Assembly (NCBI GenBank): GCA_021780585.1
Contig: JAJXYM010000258.1
Coordinates: forward strand, 1-15,649
From: Deltaproteobacteria bacterium
GTDB taxonomy: Bacteria; Desulfobacterota; Binatia; Binatales; Binataceae
DNA length: 15,649 nucleotides
Direction of reading: 5' to 3'
Part shown: in pieces, positions 7,822 to 14,014 of the stretch
How positions within the stretch are numbered: position 1 is the first letter of the stretch
Layout: every line of letters starts with the position of its first letter
Notes under the pieces: generated by a model
Databases searched by the model: none
The model's input: only the letters and a program-made list of their open reading frames with translations
Told to the model about the DNA's origin: nothing
Made by a program: the position numbers and the translations under genes

Positions 7822-8709
7822 TCATTCGATTCCGGCGTCGTCGAGCACGCCCAACGCCAGGGCCGACCAGTCCATCGCGGCGCGTCCGTGCGCGAGCGCG
7901 GCGATCAGGCGGTCGCGGACGATCGACGCGATCGGCATCGGCACCCGCGCGTCGCCGCCCGTCTTGAGCGCCAGTTCGACGTCCTTGAGGCCGAGCGGCA
8001 GGGCGAATCCAGCCGGAGTATGGCGTTTGTTGGCGACCATTTCGCCGTAGCGCTGATAGATGGGACAGGCAAACAACGTTTTGCCGAGCATCTCGGCGAC
8101 TTGCGTCCGGGCGACGCCGTTGCGCTCCGCCATCGTGAACGCTTCGGCCATCGCTTCGAGCGCCGCCGCGATCAGAAAGTTGCCGGTCAGCTTGGCGACA
8201 TTGGCCGCGCCCGGCTCGTCGCCATAATCGAAGACCGCGCGGCCCATCGCGTCGAGCAGCGGGCGTACGCGTTCCTTGGGCGCGGCCGGCCCGGAGAGGC
8301 ATACGACGAGCTGGCGCGCGGCGGCGTTATCGGGGCGGCCGAAGACCGGCGCGGCGATATATGCGCCGCCATGCTCCTGATGAAGCCGCGCGAGCCGGCG
8401 CGCGGTGGCGGGCGCGATCGTGCTCATCGAGACGTGGACGCCGTCCGCGCCGAGCCGCGCCGCGATTCCGTCGGGTCCGGCGACGACGCTTTCGACCGCG
8501 GCGTCGTCCGCCAGCATTGTGACGACGATTCCGCCCGGCCGGGCGGCGTCGGCCGGCCGCGCCGCCACGATCGCGCCCTTCTCGCGCAATGCTTCGGCCT
8601 TGGCGGCGGTGCGATTATGGACGGTCAGCGTGACCCCGGCGGCGATCAGATTCGTCGCCATCGGCAACCCCATCGCGCCCAGCCCGATAAATCCAGCTTC
8701 GATCGCCAT
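7822..8709 (-). CDS. NAD(P)-dependent oxidoreductase, 3-hydroxyisobutyrate dehydrogenase family
   Basis: 295 residues, normal family length. The start at 8709 is fixed by a strong AAGGAG 7 nt upstream and by the Rossmann motif beginning at residue 6; the frame stays open further upstream, but only as a shadow of the endonuclease gene. The N-terminal Rossmann domain carries GLGAMGLPMATNL (about 9-21), then HNRTAAKAEAL after beta-2. Arg33 at the end of beta-2 suggests NADPH preference. STIAP (96-100) marks the substrate-binding loop. The C-terminal helical domain carries the catalytic lysine K173 and N177 in GAANVAKLTGNF. The usual APVSGG substrate motif is APVFGRPDN here, as in several unassigned members. 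The family reduces or oxidises small beta-hydroxy acids (3-hydroxyisobutyrate, tartronate semialdehyde, succinic or glyoxylic semialdehydes); the substrate cannot be assigned. It is the last gene of a four-gene run, 47 nt after nth. Confidence 0.92.
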   Translation of the reverse strand: MAIEAGFIGLGAMGLPMATNLIAAGVTLTVHNRTAAKAEALREKGAIVAARPADAARPGGIVVTMLADDAAVESVVAGPDGIAARLGADGVHVSMSTIAPATARRLARLHQEHGGAYIAAPVFGRPDNAAARQLVVCLSGPAAPKERVRPLLDAMGRAVFDYGDEPGAANVAKLTGNFLIAAALEAMAEAFTMAERNGVARTQVAEMLGKTLFACPIYQRYGEMVANKRHTPAGFALPLGLKDVELALKTGGDARVPMPIASIVRDRLIAALAHGRAAMDWSALALGVLDDAGIE

Positions 8710-8716
8710 GTTTGGA

Positions 8717-8722
8717 CTCCTT
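8717..8722 (-). promoter_or_regulatory. Ribosome binding site fixing the oxidoreductase start
   Basis: On the minus strand AAGGAG lies 7 nt before the ATG at 8709. It identifies that ATG as the start rather than the longer upstream extension. Confidence 0.85.
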
Positions 8723-8756
8723 CGAATTTCACCTTGGGCAGTTGGCGCCGCCGCGC

Positions 8757-9545
8757 TCAGCGCGATCTTGTCACGCCGATGCGCGGACAGCTCCGCGCGA
8801 TCGGACATTGCGAGCAGCGCGGCGAGGTCGGATGGCAAAGCGTCTGGCCGAGCGCCACCAGCAGTCCGTTGAATTCGCGCCAATAGCGGCGCGGCAGCGC
8901 GACGCGCAATGCCTGTTCGGTATGGTCGGGGGTTTTGGCGCGCACGAGACCCCATCGATTCGAGATCCGATGGACGTGCGTATCGACGCAAATACCCGGC
9001 TTGCGGAACGATTCGGTGATGACCAGATTCGCGGTTTTGCGGCCCACGCCCTTGAGCGTGGTAAGCGCGTCGAGATCGTCAGGCACGCGCCCGCCGAAAC
9101 GATCGATCAGGTCGCGGCAGATCCCGTGAATCACGCGCGCCTTGGTGCGATAAAAGCCAACCGGAAAGATCAGCCGTTCGATCTCTTCGGCGGTCAGCGC
9201 GAGCATCGCGTCGGGGGTGCGCGCGCGCGCGAACAGACGCGGCGCGGCGATCGCGGTGGTTTCGTCCTTGGTGCGCAGGCTGAGGATGCATCCGATCAGC
9301 GTGAGAAACGGATCATGCTTCTCGGCCGCCATCAGGGTGAGCACCGGGGCGTTCCATCCGCGCGACTCGCGGCGCAGGATTCGCAGCGCGCGCCCGACCG
9401 TGGCGCCGTCGATCGGCGCCGGAGTAATAACCGGAGCCGGATCCCCTACCAAATTCCCGGAAATGGTCGATCGCAACGCAGAACTGGCGTGGCTCCGCAT
9501 AACAGATTCGGGTCCACGGCGTTCATCCGCCGGCGGCATTCGCAT
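8757..9545 (-). CDS. nth: Endonuclease III (DNA glycosylase/AP lyase)
   Basis: Up to 262 residues from the ATG at 9545; E. coli Nth has 211. The HhH-GPD core is complete: LKGVGRKTANLVI with the catalytic lysine K170, and VDTH with the catalytic aspartate D188. The [4Fe-4S] ligands C237, C244, C247 and C253 show the C-x6-C-x2-C-x5-C spacing. The enzyme removes oxidised pyrimidines and cleaves the abasic strand in base-excision repair. The helix that reads LSAQATD in E. coli is LSLRTKD here. The first 45 or so residues match nothing in the family and lie in lower-GC DNA. No good Shine-Dalgarno supports the starts at 9545, 9539 or 9500. TTG codons at 9476 and 9452 are also possible, so the start is uncertain. 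Translation could be coupled to the protease gene, whose stop lies 3 nt upstream of 9545. Confidence 0.93.
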   Translation of the reverse strand: MRMPPADERRGPESVMRSHASSALRSTISGNLVGDPAPVITPAPIDGATVGRALRILRRESRGWNAPVLTLMAAEKHDPFLTLIGCILSLRTKDETTAIAAPRLFARARTPDAMLALTAEEIERLIFPVGFYRTKARVIHGICRDLIDRFGGRVPDDLDALTTLKGVGRKTANLVITESFRKPGICVDTHVHRISNRWGLVRAKTPDHTEQALRVALPRRYWREFNGLLVALGQTLCHPTSPRCSQCPIARSCPRIGVTRSR

Positions 9546-9548
9546 CTT

Positions 9549-10052
9549 TCATCGGGCAAGTTTCACGCTGCCGCTGCGGCCATCGTAAACGAGCAATGCA
9601 TCTTTAAATAGGGACCGGCCGATTAACGCTCGATGAGGCTGACCGCCAGCCTCGAGATGGACCCCCGTAAATCGTCCGTACTGGGTGCCCAAGTTTGGAA
9701 TTGAGATGTGCGCCAAGTAAATATTCAGCGTAACCACACCGCTAATCCCTGCCGAATCGCTTTTGTCGATTAACGGAAGTTGAAGTTGCTGGGCAAGCTG
9801 CTCGTCGATGCAACTTTCGGTCGCTCCGGTGTCGAGCAATGCGGGTACTTGCACTGCCGGAATCGAAAATAGCGGCGCAACCGCTCCGGCATCCGCCGGC
9901 AATCCGTCTCCGAATAACGCCGGGTCGAAGCCTATATCCACTAGGATCGTTGGACCAAACCAGGCAAGAGCGTCCGCCGCATTCAATTCCATCGGCGGCG
10001 ACGCCGATGGCATCGAAAGTCCTGCCGGAAAACCACATTCGACGATCGACAT
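9549..10052 (-). CDS. Retropepsin-like aspartic protease (clan AA)
   Basis: 167 residues. The active-site motif is ALLDTGATESCID with D74-T75-G76-A77, the retropepsin DTGA form. The second family landmark follows at the right distance: ALIGRSLFKDALLVYDG (about 142-158), the LIGRDFL-type motif that packs behind the active site. A single catalytic Asp means the active enzyme should be a homodimer. There is no signal peptide, so it is probably cytoplasmic. The N-terminal 60 residues are Pro/Ala-rich with no recognisable fold. Cellular targets of such soluble bacterial retropepsins are mostly unknown. The gene begins 6 nt after the small upstream ORF and ends 3 nt before the nth frame. Its GC content (about 50% in 9661-9780 by hand count) is well below its neighbours, suggesting acquisition. 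Confidence 0.82.
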   Translation of the reverse strand: MSIVECGFPAGLSMPSASPPMELNAADALAWFGPTILVDIGFDPALFGDGLPADAGAVAPLFSIPAVQVPALLDTGATESCIDEQLAQQLQLPLIDKSDSAGISGVVTLNIYLAHISIPNLGTQYGRFTGVHLEAGGQPHRALIGRSLFKDALLVYDGRSGSVKLAR

Positions 10053-10058
10053 CGCTCG

Positions 10059-10295
10059 CTATATTCCAAGTCTCGCCGCGAGCGATGCGGGAAGCGGCGG
10101 AGGTGTGAACCCCACCTGACGGATTAGATATGGTCCGTGCCCAAAGCGCCGAACCGCCTCCGCCGCCGCCGCGTCGAAATTATCGAACGCCCCGATCAAT
10201 TGCGCACCGTGAAAGATGACAAACTTTCCCCGGTGGTGGCGCTCCAATTCCTCGCGCTGATGTTCGTAAGCGCGGATTTCATCTTCAAGCGCCAT
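10059..10295 (-). CDS. Small DUF5678-like protein upstream of the protease
   Basis: 78 residues. An ATG at 10313 is also in frame, but the start at 10295 has an AAAGGAGG 7 nt upstream, so it is preferred. The protein begins with a charged helix (MALEDEIRAYEHQREELERHH). A compact alpha/beta segment follows, with GKFVIFHGAQLIGAFDNF, then AAAEAVRRFGHGPYLIRQVG, and a Pro-rich end (TPPPLP). The pattern K-(F/W)-V-x(2)-H/D-G-x-x-(I/V)-G then a helix and YLIRQVG resembles DUF5678-type small proteins, often found beside retropepsin-like proteases; this assignment is from memory of the pattern. No transmembrane segment or DNA-binding motif is visible. It is the first gene of the operon and is coupled to the protease by a 6-nt gap, so it could be its regulator, adaptor or substrate. 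Confidence 0.75.
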   Translation of the reverse strand: MALEDEIRAYEHQREELERHHRGKFVIFHGAQLIGAFDNFDAAAAEAVRRFGHGPYLIRQVGFTPPPLPASLAARLGI

Positions 10296-10302
10296 GAGAA
10301 GG

Positions 10303-10310
10303 CCTCCTTT
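10303..10310 (-). promoter_or_regulatory. Strong ribosome binding site deciding the start of the DUF5678-like gene
   Basis: On the minus strand AAAGGAGG lies 7 nt before the ATG at 10295. It overlaps codons 2-4 of the longer possible frame from 10313, which argues against that longer start. Confidence 0.9.
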
Positions 10311-10658
10311 CATCGAGAACGATCCGGCCGAGACTCCCCTTCAGCCGCACAACGCGAGGCGTGATATTGATCCGGGCATTTGGGCGCGAAAGCCCGTGCG
10401 GTTCAATCGGTCAACGCAAACTTGATTGGGCAAGCTCGGCGGACCGTATTCCCTTCAATTCGCCCAGTAATTTCGCGCGCCTCACTCGGCCTTTACATCA
10501 CATCACAGCGGGAGAATCACGCGCAATCGACCGTGCGGTTGGGCCGCTTCCGCTCGCGGGTTGCGCGTCCGGGCCGAACCCTGATCTCCCGAAACTTTGT
10601 GCATCTCCGCGTCAGAGCCGCCATTTGACCAAGGATGGGGGATCGGCGCAAAGTAGCC

Positions 10659-10670
10659 GCGAAGTTTCGC
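10659..10670. promoter_or_regulatory. Candidate operator palindrome before the E1 alpha gene
   Basis: GCGAAGTTTCGC is a 5-bp inverted repeat with a 2-bp centre, 20 nt before the ATG at 10691. Its right part, AAGTTTCG (10662-10669), is the reverse complement of CGAAACTT at 10590-10597, so a related half-site recurs about 70 bp upstream. A repressor or activator site is possible; a chance palindrome in GC-rich DNA is equally possible. Confidence 0.3.
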
Positions 10671-10677
10671 CGCCAGC

Positions 10678-10683
10678 GAGGTG
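10678..10683 (+). promoter_or_regulatory. Ribosome binding site of the E1 alpha gene
   Basis: GAGGTG lies 7 nt before the ATG at 10691 and supports that start, which also begins at the normal N-terminus of the family. Confidence 0.75.
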
Positions 10684-10690
10684 AAAAGCG

Positions 10691-11668
10691 ATGGATCTCG
10701 GCAAAGACCAGATGCTCGAGATGTACCGCGCGATGACGCGGATCCGCCTGTTCGAGGCGCGCGTGCGCGACCTCGCGACCGCCAACGAAATCCCCGGCTT
10801 CGTCCATGTTTCGATCGGCGAGGAGGCCAGCGCCACCGGCGTATGCGCCGCGCTGCGCCCCACCGATCGCATCACCTCGACCCATCGCGGCCACGGCCAT
10901 CTGATCGCCAAGGGCGGACGGCTCGATCGAATGATGGCGGAGATCTTCGGCAAGCGCACCGGCTATTGCAAAGGCAAGGGCGGCTCGATGCATATCGTCG
11001 ATTTCGCGCTCGGGATTCTCGGCGCCAACGGCATCGTCGGCGGCGGCCTCCCGATCGCCACCGGATCGGCGCTGGCGGCGGTGGTCGCCCAGCGCGACGA
11101 AGTGACGGCCTGCTTTTTCGGCGACGGCGCGTCGAACGAGGGCACGTTCCACGAATCGCTGAATCTCGCCGCCGTATGGAAACTGCCGGTGGTCTACGTC
11201 TGCGAGAACAACGGCTACGGCGAGTTCACCCCGATGCGGACGGTGACCTCGGTCACCGATATCGCCGTGCGCGCGCAGGGCTACGGGATCCCCGGCCACG
11301 TGATCGACGGCAACGACGTGCTCGAAGTCTACCGCTGCGCCAGCGAGGCGATCGCGCGGGCGCGCGCCGGCGAAGGGCCGACCCTGATCGAATGCAAAAC
11401 CTATCGCTGGGAAGGCCATGTCGTCGGCGAGCAGGCGTTCCTCGGCAAGGCCTCGTATCGCAGCGAGCAAGAGGTCGCGGAATGGAAGACGCGATGCCCG
11501 CTGATTCGGTTCGAGAAATTCGCCGCCGAATCCGGCAAAATCGGCGTCGCCGAACTTGAAAAAATCCGCGTCGAGACCGCGGCCGAACTGGAAGCGGCGG
11601 TGAAGTTCGCCCGCGACAGCCCGCTGCCCGACCCGGCCGAAGTCACCGACGACGTTTTTTCCGGCTGA
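10691..11668 (+). CDS. Thiamine diphosphate-dependent 2-oxoacid dehydrogenase E1, alpha subunit (pyruvate/acetoin type)
   Basis: 325 residues, full length for the family. The ThDP motif is present: GDG at 144-146 (FFGDGASNEGTFHESLN) through NN at 173-174 (CENNGYGEFTP). HRGHGH (65-70) supplies the active-site histidines that contact the cofactor. GKGGSMHIVD (about 95-104) is the conserved loop of PdhA/AcoA proteins, and ECKTYRWEGH near residue 237 is the helix and loop over the active site. With the beta subunit it forms an alpha2beta2 E1 that decarboxylates the 2-oxoacid (or cleaves acetoin) and passes the acyl group to lipoyl-E2. PdhA and AcoA are hard to tell apart by eye; the gene order alpha, beta, single-lipoyl E2 fits both. 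It is the first gene of the operon, and the beta gene follows after 38 nt. Confidence 0.93.
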   Translation: MDLGKDQMLEMYRAMTRIRLFEARVRDLATANEIPGFVHVSIGEEASATGVCAALRPTDRITSTHRGHGHLIAKGGRLDRMMAEIFGKRTGYCKGKGGSMHIVDFALGILGANGIVGGGLPIATGSALAAVVAQRDEVTACFFGDGASNEGTFHESLNLAAVWKLPVVYVCENNGYGEFTPMRTVTSVTDIAVRAQGYGIPGHVIDGNDVLEVYRCASEAIARARAGEGPTLIECKTYRWEGHVVGEQAFLGKASYRSEQEVAEWKTRCPLIRFEKFAAESGKIGVAELEKIRVETAAELEAAVKFARDSPLPDPAEVTDDVFSG

Positions 11669-11692
11669 TCCCGCGCCGCATCCGAACCCGGC

Positions 11693-11697
11693 GGAGG
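11693..11697 (+). promoter_or_regulatory. Ribosome binding site of the E1 beta gene
   Basis: GGAGG lies 9 nt before the ATG at 11707, in the 38-nt gap between the alpha and beta genes, so the beta gene can be initiated independently of its neighbour. Confidence 0.75.
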
Positions 11698-11706
11698 CCT
11701 TTAGCG

Positions 11707-12678
11707 ATGGCACAGACAACTTACATCCAGGCGATCAATCAGGCGCTCGGCGAGGAAATGGAACGCGATCCGTTGACCTTCGTGATGGGCGAGGACGTGG
11801 TGCTGAGCGCCTTCGGCGCGACCAAGGGCCTGGTCGACAAGTTCGGCCTGCGCCGGGTGCGCAACACGCCGATCGCGGAGGCCGGCTTCGTCGGCGCGGC
11901 GGTCGGCGCGGCGATGGCGGGGACGCGGCCGATCTGCGAAGTCGAATTCGCCAGCTTCTTCTATTGCGCGATGGATCAGGTGTGCAATCAGGCCGCCAAG
12001 CTGCGCTACATGTCGGGCGGACAGGCGCGGATGCCGATCACGTTCCGCTGCGTGTACGGCGCGATGGGCGGCGCGGCGGCACAACATTCCGAAACCGTCT
12101 ACGCGCAGTTCCTGAGCGTGCCCGGAATCAAGCTGGTCGTGCCCTCGGGTCCCGCCGACATGAAGGGCCTGCTCAAGAGCGCGATTCGCGACGACAATCC
12201 GGTGATCGTCTTCGAACATGGCGCCCTCGGCGGCCTGCGCGAGGAGATTCCCGCCGGCGATTATCTGGTCCCGCTCGGCCAGGCCGCGATCAAGCGCGCC
12301 GGCGAGCACGTGACCGTGGTCGCAATCGGCGCGATGGTCTCGCGGACGCTGCGCGTCGCCGATCGTCTCGCCAAGGAGGAGATCAGCGTCGAGGTGATCG
12401 ATCCGCGCACGCTGGTCCCGCTCGACGAGGACGCGATTCTCGCTTCGGTCCAAAAGACCAATCGCGCGGTGGTGGTCGACGAAGGCCATTGGCGCGGCGG
12501 CGCCGCCGCCGATATCGCGGCGATTATTGGCGAGAAAGGCTTCGATTTCCTCGACGGCCCCGTCCGCCGCGTCACCACGCTCGACGTGCCGATTCCGTTC
12601 AGCCCGCCGCTGGAAAAAGCCGCGCTGGCCAACGAGGCGAAGATCGAGGCGGCGATCCGCGCGGCGGTCGGCCGCTGA
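11707..12678 (+). CDS. 2-oxoacid dehydrogenase E1, beta subunit (pyruvate/acetoin type)
   Basis: 323 residues, typical for PdhB/AcoB. The N-terminal transketolase-type pyrimidine-binding domain (about 4-178) carries VMGEDV (26-31) and NTPIAEAGFVG (53-63), in which E58 is the glutamate that activates the ThDP aminopyrimidine ring. QHSE (126-129) is the conserved active-site histidine segment. The C-terminal transketolase_C domain (about 195-318) contains VTVVAIGAMV, EVIDPRTLVPLDEDAI and VVDEGHWRGG, all standard. It pairs with the alpha subunit encoded directly upstream and docks on E2. The gene has its own ribosome binding site, and the E2 gene follows after 49 nt. No residue expected to be essential is missing. 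Confidence 0.95.
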   Translation: MAQTTYIQAINQALGEEMERDPLTFVMGEDVVLSAFGATKGLVDKFGLRRVRNTPIAEAGFVGAAVGAAMAGTRPICEVEFASFFYCAMDQVCNQAAKLRYMSGGQARMPITFRCVYGAMGGAAAQHSETVYAQFLSVPGIKLVVPSGPADMKGLLKSAIRDDNPVIVFEHGALGGLREEIPAGDYLVPLGQAAIKRAGEHVTVVAIGAMVSRTLRVADRLAKEEISVEVIDPRTLVPLDEDAILASVQKTNRAVVVDEGHWRGGAAADIAAIIGEKGFDFLDGPVRRVTTLDVPIPFSPPLEKAALANEAKIEAAIRAAVGR

Positions 12679-12727
12679 TCCGGCGCGCGCCGATCCGATC
12701 ACGCCCCTTCCACCGGGATTTCCTGCG

Positions 12728-13954
12728 ATGGCGGTCGAAGTCACAATGCCCAAGTTCGGGCTGACGATGCATGAGGGAACGCTGCAGCGTTTCTTCAAGC
12801 ATCCGGGCGACACGGTCAGCGCCGGCGAGCCGCTCTACGAAGTCGAGACCGAAAAGGTTTTGTACGTGGTCGAGGCGCCCGCCGGCGGCACGCTCGCGGC
12901 CTGGCTGTTTCCCGAGGGCGCGGTGGTCGAATGCGGCCGCACGGTCGCGTTGATCGCCGCGCCGGGCGAGGAAGCGGCGACGATCGCGCCGCCGGGCGGC
13001 AACGGCGCGGCGGCAGGCTCCGCCCGCCCCTCCGGCGCGATCGCGGCGGCGCCTGGGCCGGCAGCGGCAAAACCCGGCGAAGCCGCATCGATCGCGGCGG
13101 GCGGACGGCGCGCGATCACGCCGATCGCGCGCAAACGCGCCGCCGAACTCGGCGTCGATCTCGAGCGTGTCGCCGGCAGCGGCCCGGGCGGACGCGTGAC
13201 GCGCGAAGACGTCGAACGCGCGGCCGACCAGGCCGCGGCGCCGACGCATCCCGAACCGGCGCCGGCAGCCCCGGCCGCGATCGCCAAACCGACCGTCCGC
13301 ACGCTGCCGCTCACCACGATGCGCCGCACGATCGCGCAGCGGATGCAGGCGAGCCTGCGCGACTCGGCCCAGCTCACGATCACCACCGAGGCCGACGTGA
13401 GCGCGGCGGTCGAATTGCGTGAACGGCTCAAGCCGCAATTCGATTTCACCTATACCGACCTGATTATCCACGCGGTCGCGCGCGCGCTCGTGCGCCATCC
13501 GCGGATGAACGCGCGCTTCGGCGACGGCGCGATCGCGCTGCCCGACGAGGTCAACGTCGGACTGGCGGTCGCGCTCGAAGACGGGCTGATCGTGCCGGTG
13601 ATCGCGGGCGCCCAGCGGATGACGGTGCGCGAAATCGCCGCCGCCACACGCGCGCTGGGCGAACGCGCGCGCGCCGGCCAGCTCCGGCTCGAGGACGTAA
13701 GCGGCGGAACTTTCACCGTCACCAATCTGGGCGCCTACGGAATCGACGCCTTCACGCCGATCCTCAACGCCGGCGAAACCGGCATCCTCGGCGTCGGCCG
13801 AATCGTCGAGAAGCCGGCGGTATGGCGCGGCGAAATCACGCGCCGCTCACTGATGACGCTCAGCCTCACCTTCGACCATCGCGCGATCGACGGCGCGCCG
13901 GCGGCGGCCTTCCTGCAAAGCGTGGTCGAAATCCTGAACTACGGCGAGCGTTAG
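12728..13954 (+). CDS. Dihydrolipoamide acyltransferase E2 of the same complex
   Basis: 408 residues. The start at 12728 places the lipoyl domain at its usual distance from the N-terminus; the frame runs open upstream to 12527 only as a shadow of the beta gene. Domains in order: one lipoyl domain (1-77) with the lipoylated lysine K43 in VETEKVLYVV; an Ala/Pro/Gly-rich swinging linker (about 82-125); a peripheral-subunit-binding domain (about 128-164: ITPIARKRAAELGVDL, then GPGGRVTREDVE); a second Ala/Pro linker (about 166-188); and the catalytic acyltransferase domain (about 190-408). The catalytic motif is HRAIDG with H384 and D388, preceded by TNLGAYGIDAFTPI. E2 forms the core and moves the acyl group from E1 to CoA. 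Only a weak GGGA (12715-12718) precedes the start. No E3 gene follows. Acetyl from pyruvate or acetoin is the most likely acyl group, not proven. Confidence 0.95.
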   Translation: MAVEVTMPKFGLTMHEGTLQRFFKHPGDTVSAGEPLYEVETEKVLYVVEAPAGGTLAAWLFPEGAVVECGRTVALIAAPGEEAATIAPPGGNGAAAGSARPSGAIAAAPGPAAAKPGEAASIAAGGRRAITPIARKRAAELGVDLERVAGSGPGGRVTREDVERAADQAAAPTHPEPAPAAPAAIAKPTVRTLPLTTMRRTIAQRMQASLRDSAQLTITTEADVSAAVELRERLKPQFDFTYTDLIIHAVARALVRHPRMNARFGDGAIALPDEVNVGLAVALEDGLIVPVIAGAQRMTVREIAAATRALGERARAGQLRLEDVSGGTFTVTNLGAYGIDAFTPILNAGETGILGVGRIVEKPAVWRGEITRRSLMTLSLTFDHRAIDGAPAAAFLQSVVEILNYGER

Positions 13955-13980
13955 CCGCGCCCGTTCCGTAACCGGCGCGG
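13955..13980 (+). terminator. Weak hairpin after the E2 gene, possible terminator
   Basis: CCGCGCC (13955-13961) and GGCGCGG (13974-13980) form a 7-bp GC stem around a 12-nt loop, starting directly after the E2 stop codon. The following bases (GTCACGTATA) are not a T tract, so termination here would be weak or factor-assisted. It separates the dehydrogenase operon from the peptidase gene. Confidence 0.35.
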
Positions 13981-14014
13981 GTCACGTATAACCGAGCAGG
14001 CCAATCGCCGCCCG

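Larger units (their letters stand above)
10311..10690. other. Divergent intergenic control region
   Basis: About 380 nt separate the minus-strand operon from the plus-strand dehydrogenase operon. Its GC is lower than that of the coding DNA to the right. Both operons must start here, but no -10/-35 pair is convincing. TTGACC occurs on the plus strand at 10625-10630 and on the minus strand at 10409-10414, each without a good -10 at 16-18 nt. Frames that cross the region lack a ribosome binding site or recognisable protein, so I call no gene. Confidence 0.6.

Noticed and set aside
8710..8991. N-terminal extension of the oxidoreductase to 8991
   Set aside because: It overlaps the Fe-S end of nth in another frame, and a strong ribosome binding site sets the start at 8709.
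10296..10313. Start of the small DUF5678-like gene at 10313
   Set aside because: The ribosome binding site for 10295 would lie inside codons 2-4, and the ATG at 10313 has no ribosome binding site of its own.
10625..10653. TTGACC with downstream CAAAGT as the dehydrogenase promoter
   Set aside because: The -35 is good, but the -10 is poor at any spacing from 17 to 19 nt, so it is not listed as a promoter.
10517..11719. 400-codon minus-strand frame opposite E1 alpha
   Set aside because: E1 alpha is unmistakable on the plus strand. The minus frame has no ribosome binding site or domain.
11701..12813. 370-codon minus-strand frame opposite E1 beta
   Set aside because: Shadow of a complete E1 beta gene.
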